DNA of 64,000 nucleotides from Paramisgurnus dabryanus. Taxonomy: Eukaryota > Chordata > Actinopteri > Cypriniformes > Cobitidae. The notes under the pieces are model-generated. The model searched no databases, had not been told where the DNA came from, and worked only from the letters and a program-made list of their open reading frames with translations. This document shows positions 1 to 8,928 of the stretch, one piece after another (the first letter of the stretch is position 1; each line of letters begins with the position of its first letter). The stretch spans positions 47,801,702-47,865,701 of the forward strand of contig NC_133343.1 in assembly GCF_030506205.2 (NCBI RefSeq), written 5' to 3'. Made by a program: the position numbers and the translations under genes.

Positions 1-129
1 GAGCATTCTCTGGGGTCTTCGCGTTGCGAAGAGCACCAGGTGATGAAAAGGTTCCATTTAAACGCGTAAGCCCGTCTTGTGGACGGAGCTCGAGCCGCGT
101 CGATTGTGTTAGATACTGTGGTAAATCAC

Positions 130-2016
130 CTAAACCTTGCGCGCGCTCAACGACCACACATGGAGATCCCACAGGTCGGGGCGCGGGTGCCATAATGTGC
201 CCCCTCCTTGAGAAAGAAGGTCCTTCCTCAGGGGAATCCGCCAGGGAGGGGCTGTCGCGAGGAGCATTAGCTCTGGAAACCAATTCCTGCTCGTCCAATA
301 CGGGGCGATCAGTAAAAGGCTCTCCTCGTCCTGCCTGACTTTGCACAGTGTCTGTGCGATTAAGCTCACTGGGGGGAATGCGTATTTGCGCATCCCCCGA
401 GGCCAGCTGTGTGCCAATGCGTCCACGCTGAGGCTGCCCTCGGTTAGTGAATAAAATAGGCGACAGTGGGTATCGTCCGGCGACGCAAACAGGTCTATCT
501 GCGCACGACCGAACTTCTTCCAAATTAGCTGGACCGTCTTGGGGTGGAGTCGCCATTCGCCGGGGCGCGCAGCTCGAGAAAGCGCGTCCGCCGCTGTATT
601 GAGCGAGCCCGGAATGTGAATGGCACGAAGGGACCTCAGATGCTTCTGACTCCAAAGGAGGAGATGACGAGCGAGATGCGACAGGTGACGGGAGCGCAAA
701 CCGCCTTGACGGTTGATATACGCAACGGTCGCAGTGTTGTCGGTGCGTACTAGTACATCCTTCCCTCGCAGCTCCGTAGCGAAGCGTACAAGTCCCAGAT
801 ATACTGCCCACAACTCTCGGCAATTGATATGCCAGTGCAACTGGGGTGCTGTCCACACGCCTGAAGCTGTAAGCTCGTCGTACGTGGCACCCCAGCCCGT
901 GTCGGACGCGTCTGTGTGTACAACAGCATGCCGGGAGATTTGTCTCATGGACACACCGGACCGGAGAAACGCGGGGTCCGACCACGGGGGGAATGTTAGG
1001 CGACACGCAGGTGTAATAGCTACACGATGGATGCCGGCGCGCCACGCTCTCCTCGGGACTCGATCGTGAAGCCAACGCTGAAGCGGTCTCATATGGAGCA
1101 GTCCGAGCGGTGTCACGGCCGCTGCTGCTGCCATATGCCCCAGGAGCTTCTGAAATTGTTTCAGCGGGACCGCATTCTTCCCTCGAAATGAACCGAGGCA
1201 AGTCAGAATTGACTGGACGCGCTCTTCTGTTAAACGCGCCGATAAATCGATCGAGTCCAGTTCCATACCGAGAAAATAGATCCTCTGCGTGGGGCAGAGT
1301 TTGCTCTTTTCCCAGTTGACCCAAAGACCCAAACGGGCGAGATGCCGAAGCGTTAAATCTCTGTGTTCGCAAAGCGTCCGTCGAGAATGCGCTATTATAA
1401 GCCAATCATCGAGGTAAGCCAATATGCGAACGCCGCTCTCTCGGAGGGGTTTTAACGCCGCCTCTATTACTTTCGTGAACACACGGGGAGAGAGGGATAG
1501 CCCGAACGGTAAAACTTTGTACTGGTATGCCCGACCCTCGAATGCAAACCGGAGAAACGGTCTGTGACGAGGGAGAATGGACACATGGAAGTACGCGTCT
1601 TTCAGGTCTATAGCCGCAAACCAATCTTGGGGGCGAATTGAATTGAATATTTGCTTCGGTGTTATCATCCTGAAAGACCTCTTCTGCAGAGATTTGTTCA
1701 GAACGCGCAAATCCAAGATCGGTCGCAACCCACCGCCTTTTTTGGGTACTATGAAATACGGGCTGTAGAAACCCGCCCTCATCTCGGTTGGAGGGACCGG
1801 CTCGATCGCGTCCTTCGCCAGCAGGACTCCGACCTCTGCACGCAGTACATGTGCATCGGACGCTTTCACCGTGGTGAAACGAATGCCCGAGAATTTGGGT
1901 GTGTGCCGGTTGAATTGTATTTCGTAACCGAGGCGGACAGTGCGTAAAACCCAACGAGACGGGTTGGGAAGCTGAAGCCAAGCCCCCAGGGACCGTACGA
2001 GAGGAATTAACGGCAC
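130..2016 (-). CDS. DIRS reverse transcriptase / RNase H polyprotein
   Basis: A 628-residue frame for the enzyme that copies element RNA into DNA. RT motifs are visible in order: the N-terminal YFIVPKKGGGLRPILDLR block, motif A (WFAAIDLKDAYFHVSI) with its catalytic Asp, motif B (LPFGLSLSPRVFTK), and motif C with YLDD (ILAYLDDWLI). The RNase H domain follows, with HTDASDTGWGA, an INCRELWAV Glu, VRTDNTATVAYIN and a C-terminal ADALSR Asp. Two-domain RT-RH with YLDD and no integrase or protease is typical of DIRS elements. The start chosen is the first Met; translation could begin upstream without an AUG because gag ends about 470 bases before. Other long frames overlapping here on both strands are shadows. 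Class assignment is firm; activity is not tested. Confidence 0.92.
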   Translation of the reverse strand: MPLIPLVRSLGAWLQLPNPSRWVLRTVRLGYEIQFNRHTPKFSGIRFTTVKASDAHVLRAEVGVLLAKDAIEPVPPTEMRAGFYSPYFIVPKKGGGLRPILDLRVLNKSLQKRSFRMITPKQIFNSIRPQDWFAAIDLKDAYFHVSILPRHRPFLRFAFEGRAYQYKVLPFGLSLSPRVFTKVIEAALKPLRESGVRILAYLDDWLIIAHSRRTLCEHRDLTLRHLARLGLWVNWEKSKLCPTQRIYFLGMELDSIDLSARLTEERVQSILTCLGSFRGKNAVPLKQFQKLLGHMAAAAAVTPLGLLHMRPLQRWLHDRVPRRAWRAGIHRVAITPACRLTFPPWSDPAFLRSGVSMRQISRHAVVHTDASDTGWGATYDELTASGVWTAPQLHWHINCRELWAVYLGLVRFATELRGKDVLVRTDNTATVAYINRQGGLRSRHLSHLARHLLLWSQKHLRSLRAIHIPGSLNTAADALSRAARPGEWRLHPKTVQLIWKKFGRAQIDLFASPDDTHCRLFYSLTEGSLSVDALAHSWPRGMRKYAFPPVSLIAQTLCKVRQDEESLLLIAPYWTSRNWFPELMLLATAPPWRIPLRKDLLSQGGGTLWHPRPDLWDLHVWSLSARKV

Positions 2017-2482
2017 TACCGGTGTACCCGCGGTGGGGCGGCGAGGCGGGACAGGCGGAACTGCCGGTATGTCTGCTGTGACAGCTTAAGTATCTACAGT
2101 ATGTGTGTGTGTGACACTGACCTGAGCCCGCTGAGGGTGACGGTCGTCTGGTCTCCTCAGCGGAGAGCACAGACTCCGAAGAGGGTGCTGGTGGTCCCGT
2201 CTCCTCAGCGGAGAGCTGGGACTCCTCAGGACACCCGCTGGCGATAGAGGAGAGGGAGGAAGAGCATGTGAATGCCCGCTCACATCTCTCTCGATCCTCT
2301 GGAGACCTGGAGAAGGAATAGGAATGCACTCCTTTTGTGGTTTTGTGGGTGCCGGCTGAGAAGCCGGCGGAACAGAAACAAAACGAAACCAAAGATTCTC
2401 CACCCGGCCCTCTACCGGTGGAGGGAGCGATGCCATCACCGTCTCCCGTAGAGTGATCTCATCCAAATCCAGGTCGCCCGTC

Positions 2483-3925
2483 TCAGGGCCGCTTTGATTT
2501 CCGTTTACCACGGGAAGCGGGTGGGGCGGGCTGCCGACGGCTGTTCCCCCTCCGTGGCCTGGAAGATGTTCTAGTGGGGGGGGTGGAGGCAGCCGCCGCA
2601 GGGCGCCCTCGGCGAGGAGCAGACGGGGCCGCCGGCGCTGGAGGACGAGATGCAGGTCGCTTGCGCCGGGGCATGATCTGAGCGATCGCCTCTGTCTGCT
2701 TCTGGGCGGCGGAGAACTGCTGGGCAAAAGACTCCACCGACTCACCGAAGAGGCCAGCCTGGGACACTGGAGCGTCCAAGAACTTGTTCTTCTCCGCATC
2801 CGACATGTCCGCCAGACATAGCCATAAGTGGCGTTCCTGGACCACCATCGTGGACATGGCACGACCAATTGCCTGCGCTGTCACCTTCGTAGCGCGAAGA
2901 GCCAGAGCAGTGGCAGCCCGGAGCTCCGAAAGGACAGGCGAGTCGTGTCCTCCCTCTTGCAGATCCCTCAAGGCCTTCGCTTGGTGAACCTGCAGCAACA
3001 CCATAGCGTGCAGGGCTGAAGCCGCCTCTCCACATGCCTGGTGGGCAGCGCCCGTTAAACCGGAGGACTGTCTGCAGGCACGAGAGGGGAGGGTTGGGCG
3101 GTCCTTCCAAGAGGGAGCGTTAGCCGGACACAGCTGCATCGCGACCGCGCGCTCCACAGGAGGGATCCCCGTATAACCCTTAGCGGCTCCGCTGGTGAGG
3201 GAGGTGAGGGGGGAGGGCTGAAACGGCCGTAATCTCGTAGAAAACGGCGACTTCCAGGTTCTAGTCAGCTCCTCGTGCACCTCGGGGAAGAAAGGCACCG
3301 GTGGAGAGGGTTGTGAAACCTGGGCAGCTCCAAAGAACCAATCATCCAGGCGGGACGGCTCGGGCTGAGGGGGGGGAACCCACTCTAACCCGACGGTCTC
3401 CGCCGCTCGAGCGAGCACGGCCACCATCTCTGGATCGAACTCCGGCGTCCCAACCCGACCAGAGGGAGGAAGGGCGTCGGGGTCCACGTCAGGGGGAGGA
3501 GGCCCACCCTCGGATGCTGCGGCGTCGGTGGACCCGGAGGGCGGCACGATGGATTCTAGAGTCATCGTAGAACATGACGCTGAAGTCTCCATCGGCACAT
3601 CAACCGGCTGTGGATGAGGAGGCTGAGAGCTGGAGGACGAATCCCCCGACCGGCTCAGCACAGTGATGCGGAGGTCGTCTTTAGAGAGCTTCACAGCCGC
3701 ACCGTGGCGGCGTTCAGCACTCGCATGACGAGGGTTGCGCTTTTCCCGGAGGAAAGACAACCGTCTCCGCAAATCCACAAGGGACATGATCTCGCAGTGA
3801 GAACATTTACCCCCAGCGAACGCTGCCTCTGCGTGCTCGATGCCCAAGCACGAAAGACAACGCTCGTGACCGTCCTTCGGACCCATGTATTTGCCGCACC
3901 CAAGATCGCACGGACGAAAAGCCAT
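2483..3925 (-). CDS. DIRS gag-like structural protein
   Basis: The open frame runs to 3985, but the Met at 3925 (MAFRPCDLGCGKYM) is preferred because it immediately precedes a conserved Cys/His-rich head that resembles the gag of copy 2. That head contains spaced cysteines (CDLGC, CLSCLG, CSHCEIM), suggesting a zinc-binding fold. The middle is Pro/Ser/acidic rich and poorly conserved. A conserved core (FPEVHEELTRTWKSPFS, then AHQACGEAASALHAMVLLQ and MVVQERHLWLCLADM) aligns by eye with FPDLHSELSRSWKAPYS and ATERHLWLNLSEL of copy 2. The C-terminus is very basic (RRGNSRRQ, KRKSKRP), fitting nucleic-acid binding. The frame precedes RT-RH, as expected for gag. No signal peptide or membrane segment is evident. 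Confidence 0.85.
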   Translation of the reverse strand: MAFRPCDLGCGKYMGPKDGHERCLSCLGIEHAEAAFAGGKCSHCEIMSLVDLRRRLSFLREKRNPRHASAERRHGAAVKLSKDDLRITVLSRSGDSSSSSQPPHPQPVDVPMETSASCSTMTLESIVPPSGSTDAAASEGGPPPPDVDPDALPPSGRVGTPEFDPEMVAVLARAAETVGLEWVPPPQPEPSRLDDWFFGAAQVSQPSPPVPFFPEVHEELTRTWKSPFSTRLRPFQPSPLTSLTSGAAKGYTGIPPVERAVAMQLCPANAPSWKDRPTLPSRACRQSSGLTGAAHQACGEAASALHAMVLLQVHQAKALRDLQEGGHDSPVLSELRAATALALRATKVTAQAIGRAMSTMVVQERHLWLCLADMSDAEKNKFLDAPVSQAGLFGESVESFAQQFSAAQKQTEAIAQIMPRRKRPASRPPAPAAPSAPRRGRPAAAASTPPTRTSSRPRRGNSRRQPAPPASRGKRKSKRP

Positions 3926-4244
3926 CCTGAAAAGGACGCTGATGTCCGGATATACGAGAGAGTGGCTGCCTTTAACAAGGCACAAAGCTCTCTCGTATCA
4001 CTCTTTTAGGGAAATTCACTCAGATGCTCAGTTGATGATGCGCACAGGGAAAGGCAACGCACACACTAAACTCAAAACAACAAACAGATGAAGAGTCGTG
4101 GAATTAAGCGAAGCGTCCGCTGTGGTACTGCTAGTCCAACCAACTTCAGCAATCGAATCCCAACAGAGTAAAGTAGCTTCTCAGTAGCAGATACTGCCGG
4201 CTTTCGAAGCGATAAAAAGCTAATTTCCCTATTTGCACCTGCTG

Positions 4245-4255
4245 CTTATATACGC
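4245..4255 (-). promoter_or_regulatory. Possible TATA box of DIRS copy 1
   Basis: On the minus strand the sequence reads gcgtatataag, about 320 bases upstream of the gag start and about 150 bases inside the element terminus. Position and composition fit a terminal-repeat promoter; no transcription data support it. Confidence 0.35.
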
Positions 4256-4404
4256 ACCTGGCGGGGCGGCGCCAGCATTATGCAAATATCTCAATGCCAA
4301 GTTCATTGGCGTTTTAGTAGTATTCGAAGCAGATTGGTCTCTCTAAGCGAGTTCCCAATTCGTCGGTCACGACGTGACGTCGTAGTGACCGACTGAAAGG
4401 GAAC

Positions 4405-4647
4405 CTGCGTTTGCACATTAGGCTTCACAGAGGAGCAAGGTAAAGTTAGTTTTAGGTTTGATATTCGCTGCATATCCGCCTATAGGCTGCTTTAGGGGCC
4501 GTCTGCAAATCACAGAGGGTGTGCTAAGGACATTGGCAATTTGGCAAATATATGGTAAGCTGTTTGAAACAACTTTGGTGAAGAAATGTGGATGTTAACT
4601 TCAGGTGTGCTCGACTTTTAAGCAGCACATGTGTGGAAACGTGCGTA
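4405..4647. other. Spacer without recognised feature
   Basis: Unique-looking AT-rich sequence between the DIRS terminus and the next inverted-repeat element. I see no coding potential in either strand. Confidence 0.5.
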
Positions 4648-5457
4648 GGTAAACCACTGATCTATATAAATGACTGGATTGCGCATAGAACGCTTGACGT
4701 AACTGCGTGAGGTGAAGCCAGCGCAGAGTTCGAGCCGCCATCTTGGTATTCCCAACCGGCAGAGAGCGTCATTGACTTCCATTCATGATCAAAATTTATC
4801 CCCCTTAACAGCGTATCAGTTACACACTGGTAATTTTTAGGATATGTGTACGTTAATTAATTGTTAATTCTGGTGTTATTTGCAATGTTTATGTTTTAAT
4901 CGGGCAGGATAATGGATTTATAAAAACCGTTAAGGTGAGTGTGTCTGTTGCATTTGTTAATGACACGGGTATAAATAAAGTTTTATTTATACCCGGTCAG
5001 CGTTATTTCTCTAAATATGTTTAGGTAACTTGTAAGTTTAGATAACATAATTACAAAACTAGCAAATTATTGCATGCACATACGGTACAAAGCATGATTA
5101 TTTATTTAGATTTCAGAATGAGCACATTTATTGTCATTAATACTAAATATGCTGCCGTCTGTCTGCTGATCTGATACTGTAATAAAGATGAATTAATAGT
5201 AACTGATTAAAACGCAAAATGTACAACTTTCAGTAAATAACTATTTACATGCTTTGGACGTTTGTGATGTAATATTGTACATGGTAACTTCACATATAAA
5301 AAATGAAGACGAGTAAAGTGATGTTTTATCATTAAAATCTGATAACGTCCATTGATTTAATAGAATGTTTGGGTATACCAACATGGCGGCGCGGTGGCTT
5401 CACAAGTGTGACGTCATGTGCAATCCAGTCATTTATATAGATCAGTGGGGTAAACGC
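4648..5457. mobile_element. Non-autonomous inverted-repeat element (~0.8 kb)
   Basis: The left part (ccactgatctatataaatgactggattgcgc, from about 4652, through gccgccatcttggtattccc near 4779) recurs as its reverse complement at about 5361-5450, with indels. The two arms are about 90-130 bp and enclose AT-rich sequence without an open frame. This is the layout of a miniature inverted-repeat or fold-back DNA transposon. Superfamily and exact ends are not determined. Confidence 0.6.
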
Positions 5458-5546
5458 GTCATCTATAAAAAAAAAAATGTTCTGATTGGCCCTAAGCCGA
5501 AGCTGTCAGCACGATCTGACGTCGTCTGTTCTAAATGCCTATATTT

Positions 5547-5708
5547 TTGGTTCACAAATAGCACTTACTGGTAAATTACTGGTAATCTTACAACCTGTCT
5601 TACTGGTAAATTGGGAGTACAGATTTACCGGAAAGGTTCTGTTCACACATTACCTGTCAACTGCAATTTACCAGTAAATTACCAGTAAAGACTGTATGTG
5701 TGAAAGGG
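5547..5708. mobile_element. Short inverted-repeat element with ACTGGTAAATT motifs
   Basis: The left end (ttcacaaatagcacttactggtaaattactgg) matches the reverse complement of the right end (ccagtaaattaccagtaaagactgtatgtgtgaa). Only about 160 bp long, with several internal repeats of actggtaaatt. It looks like a small MITE; no transposase is present. Confidence 0.5.
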
Positions 5709-5724
5709 ACTGTTCCACACAACC

Positions 5725-6211
5725 CAGTCTCACCCCATTTCGTCAATATTTGACGACACTTGACCATTCGTCATATGTTGACGTGAAGGGTATACCTTTC
5801 GCGTCATTTTTTGACGAACTGGGGACTTTAATACTATTACGTCCGTTGCATTCTCTTTCCTATTTTATTACCATTTGCGCGTCGGTTTAGGGTTAGATTT
5901 ACATAATGACATCCCTACCCAAACCTAACTCTAACCCCAACGCCAGGTGACAACTGTTTCTAACCCCAACGCCAGGTGACAACTGTTTAATTTCGCGTAC
6001 ACTGTTTAATTTCGCGTACACTGTTTAATTTTGCGTAATCTAACCCTAAACCGACGCGCAAATGGTAATAAAATAGGAAAGAGAATGCAACGGACGTAAT
6101 AGTATTGAAGTCCCCAGTTCGTCAAAAAATGACGCGAAAGGTATACCCTTCACGTCAACATATGACGAATGGTCAAGTGTCGTCAAATATTGACGAAATG
6201 GGGTGAGACTG
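5725..6211. mobile_element. Long-TIR element A (MULE-like candidate) with CGTCA-n-TGACG palindromes
   Basis: Arms of about 175 bp are near-perfect reverse complements (5725-5900 and 6037-6211). Each arm carries three short palindromes of the form CGTCA-NNNNN-TGACG. The centre contains a duplicated run (ctaaccccaacgccaggtgacaactgttt) and a duplicated ttcgcgtacactgtttaa. The same centre occurs in the element at 23251-23720, whose arms carry a different palindrome. TTCCACAC occurs near both outer ends, suggesting a damaged 9-10 bp target duplication. No coding capacity. Confidence 0.65.
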
Positions 6212-6623
6212 TGTTATTCCACACTAAACTTCTTTACTTTATCAGGTTACTTTAACATGTTTGTTACTTTATCAGGGTTTATTTGCAGTTGTACTCTGTT
6301 GTAACACATCTAAAGACATTGTTATTTTTCCTTTTTGCACTATTTTTGCACCATGAGAGTATAAATACAGAATCTGTGTTTACATTTTAAACTTGTAATT
6401 GATTTGAATTATTATTGTGTAATTGTTGTTGTGTGATGTTTTTCAGCACAGTCACTGGAATACAACTTAAAGGGGCCGTGAATTGGTCGATTTTATTGAT
6501 TTATTACGTTGATTAATGTCTACTTATGCATTTCGCGTTGTTTTTACATTTAAAAACATCATAGTTAATTAGTAATAAGCTGTTTTTTACCGTGGTTCTG
6601 AGGCAGTCTTGAGAAACAGTCGG
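6212..6623. other. AT-rich spacer upstream of the P2X7-domain gene
   Basis: No open frame or repeat structure is obvious. It probably includes the upstream region of the gene at 6797, but I see no defined TATA box or other core promoter element. Confidence 0.4.
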
Positions 6624-6709
6624 ATCATGGCACTGGGCGTTACCTTCCTAGTCTTCGACGTGGCCCGCCCCACGTCGAAGACTAGGAAGGTAACGCCCAG
6701 TGCCATGAT
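6624..6709. repeat. Perfect 40-bp-arm hairpin palindrome
   Basis: Bases 6624-6663 are the exact reverse complement of 6670-6709, with a 6-base loop (cccgcc). It lies 87 bp upstream of the ATG of the P2X7-domain gene. It could be a pair of joined transposon ends, a foldback insertion or a 5' UTR hairpin; the sequence alone does not decide. Confidence 0.9.
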
Positions 6710-6796
6710 TGGATGACAGTTTTGCAACGTAACCTAACTTTCAACGTCACTACACGCATGGAATTTTTTTGAAAACCACCTACGGTATATTGAAAC

Positions 6797-7960
6797 ATGC
6801 TAGCCGGCAGGATTCTCCCTTATATGTTCGAGCCAGAGTCTGATCCAGAATATCAAGACGACGAACCCACACCTCAAATAAGGAGGATGCTCCAGCCTGT
6901 TACAGCGTGGTAAATCTTTATTACTAACTTTTTATTTTGCAAATATACTCGTGAGGTTGCTGTGCCTCTAATGTAACTGAAGATGTTACTGGAAGTTATT
7001 ATTCAAAATTCAAATAGTTATCATCAAAGTTAAAGCTATTCTTACTACAAAAGCCTAACAAACCACATAAACCTTATAAACACGTAATGTTGTAATTTTA
7101 CGTATCTCCGTTATATTATAAAAAATGCGTTGTCTTTTAAGTTCAGCACGATTACGATTGGTTGGTTTTTTTAGTAAATTTTAACAAAGTTACATAGTCA
7201 GTTACACTGCATGTAAAAAAATAAAATCACAACTAATCACTTACTATCAATATTCTGTAGGTGTACCTGTGAAAAGTGTGTTGTCATGCCAACAGAGCAA
7301 GAAAATATTTGCTGTATGGAGATTCCCAAAGTAAGTCAGATGCACAGAATTATTATTTTCATTAAAAGTGTGTACGTTATGTAATTACTGTTCTTGTTTT
7401 TTAGGTCGTTAGAAGGATGAACCAGGTACCAGACACACTTACCTGCATGACCCATCACCCAGGCTTTGAACCAGTATGCCTGAATATGTATTCACTACAG
7501 AATGCATTAAATATTTACAGAGCTGATTATGGTCCCCTAAGACTGAGGGGAATAGAACAGTAAGATTCATATTATGTCATAGAAGTCTTACAATTACTGT
7601 GTTTTCAGTAAAATAAGTTTTTAATCAAGACACTACAAGTAAAAGTAAACACACTTTATTGTCTTAAAAATATATTAAAAAAGCAGCAATGTTTATTAAG
7701 TTTTATAAAAAATTAACAAAATATAAAAACTCTGTAAATTACAACAATAGCTTAAAATAATGCAATGCCTCTGACTTTGTTTATATCTTTTACTGTAGGC
7801 GTTACAGGCACTTGGCATACAGAAGTTTGTGAGCTGGTGCTGGGGCTATTTGAGCAGGAGTAACAGGGTTGTTATCCCATCTTGCGTCGTCCAACGTATA
7901 CGGCAAGAGTTTCCTGACGCGGCAGGCAGTTACGTTGGATTTAGACCTCCCCTTGACTGA
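6797..7960 (+). pseudogene. Stand-alone P2X7-type C-terminal (ballast) domain protein, four exons, frame break in exon 4
   Basis: Exons with GT-AG junctions are 6797-6909, 7261-7330, 7405-7559 and 7799-7960. The first three join in frame: an acidic start (MLAGRILPYMFEPE), then the Cys cluster CTCEKCVVMPTEQE followed by ICCMEI, then THHPGFEPVCLN and ALNIYRADYG. Exon 4 begins RYRHLAYRS and then shifts by one base near 7828 into VSWCWGYLSRSNRVV, PSCVVQRIRQEFP and YVGFRPP, ending at 7958-7960. These motifs match the zinc- and guanine-nucleotide-binding intracellular ballast of the P2X7 receptor family, which also exists in fish as short proteins without the channel. No channel or membrane segments are present here. 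The shift is a one-base loss or an assembly error; without it the domain would be complete. Cellular role is unknown. Confidence 0.78.
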
Positions 7961-8085
7961 ACCGCGATTTATGTCTCGAGATGGCTTCTTCCATGGAGGG
8001 TCTCTCATACTGGGATGAGAGTGTTTCCGGGACCTTGATTTTGTGAATCTCCTCCATGTAGGGAAGAGGATCCCTTACGAAAATT
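7961..8085. other. Short 3' flank of the P2X7-domain gene
   Basis: No conserved feature seen; it runs directly into the minisatellite. Confidence 0.4.
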
Positions 8086-8509
8086 AACCATGGTTTTACT
8101 ACAGTAACCATAGTTTTACTATGGTTTTTGTAGTAAAACCATGGTTTTCATTTGGGAACCATGGTTTAATTATGGTTGTTGTAGTAAAACCATGTTTTTT
8201 TATAAAGAAACCATGCTTCAACTATGGTTTTTGTGTTAAACCATGGTTTTAATTTGGGAACCATGGTTTAACTATGGTTGTTGTAGTAAAACCATGTTTT
8301 ATTATACAGAAACCATGCTTCAACTATGGTTTTTGTGTTAAACCATGGTTTTCATTTGGGAACCATGGTTTAACTGTGGCTTTTGTAGTAAAACCATGAT
8401 TTTTTATACATAAACCATGCTTTAACTATGGTTTTTGTATTAAACCATAGTTTTAATTTGGGAACCATGGTTTTTATATAGATACCATATACGCCTTTTG
8501 TAGTAAAAC
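8086..8509. repeat. 102-bp minisatellite (ACCATGGTTT family), left part
   Basis: The phrase tttgggaaccatgg recurs at 8151, 8253, 8355 and 8457, a period of 102 bp, and each unit is made of alternating aaaaccatggtttt and aactatggtttttgtagt palindromic words. The array resumes at 13763, so the DIRS element has inserted inside it. Confidence 0.9.
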
Positions 8510-8714
8510 GTCTCGGGTTACGAATGTAACCATTGTTCCCCGAGAAGGGAACGAGACGCTGCGTCGCTGAAGCTACGCTATGGGAACGCCCTCTGCGTGA
8601 TTGCGTCTGAAGCACGTATGTCAAATCAGTCCAATGGTCAAGTGACACGTCATAGGCGGGTGACGTGGGAACCAGGAAGCTATAAAAAGAGCACCCAGCA
8701 AGCCAACTTCAGCT
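8510..8714. repeat. DIRS copy 2 left inverted terminal repeat with unique tip
   Basis: The tip 8510-8557 (gtctcgggttacgaatgtaa...) is specific to this end. From about 8558 to 8714 the sequence is the reverse complement of 13584-13740 with about one mismatch. It includes a mirror copy of the TATA-like gctataaaaag. Confidence 0.9.
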
Positions 8715-8764
8715 AAATTGTGCCGAAGCAAGGCGAGACAGGGATGCAGGGAGTATGGCAGGGA

Positions 8765-8873
8765 GACGCAGCGTCTCGTTCCCTTCTCGGGGAACAATGG
8801 TTACATTCGTAACCCGAGACGTTCCCCTTCGAGGGAACTCGAGCTGCGTCGCCGAAGCTACGCTATGGGAACG
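8765..8873. other. DIRS internal complementary region (ICR)
   Basis: Bases 8765-8820 are the reverse complement of the left tip (8510-8565), and 8821-8873 are the reverse complement of the right tip (13710-13762); the two halves abut exactly at 8820/8821. In the accepted DIRS1 model the ICR templates completion of both ends and circle closure. Its intact state shows that this copy was made by the normal cycle. Confidence 0.92.
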
Positions 8874-8928
8874 ATGTACCAAACACCATACTACCAAATG
8901 CCTGTCTGTGTGTAAAAACGCGCACAGC

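Larger units (their letters stand above)
1..4404 (-). mobile_element. DIRS-type tyrosine-recombinase retrotransposon, copy 1 (cut by window edge)
   Basis: The element reads right to left: a terminal region ending at about 4404, a gag-like frame, then a reverse transcriptase/RNase H frame. The tyrosine recombinase expected downstream lies beyond base 1. The order gag, RT-RH and the presence of a second DIRS element at 8510-13762 with the same gene order support the class. The right end contains a short self-complementary stretch (tcggtcacgacgtgacgtcg, 4353-4372) and ends in gggaac, as does the complement of the other copy's end. Both visible frames are long and uninterrupted and all RT and RNase H catalytic motifs are present, so this copy looks younger or less damaged than copy 2. 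The left end cannot be assessed. Confidence 0.85.

Noticed and set aside
1406..2868. Long minus-strand frames overlapping RT and gag of DIRS copy 1
   Set aside because: They lie out of frame with conserved RT and gag motifs and contain only translated shadows of those motifs.
6797..7960. Complete P2X7 receptor gene
   Set aside because: No channel domain or membrane segments are found upstream; exon 1 starts with its own Met and acidic leader.
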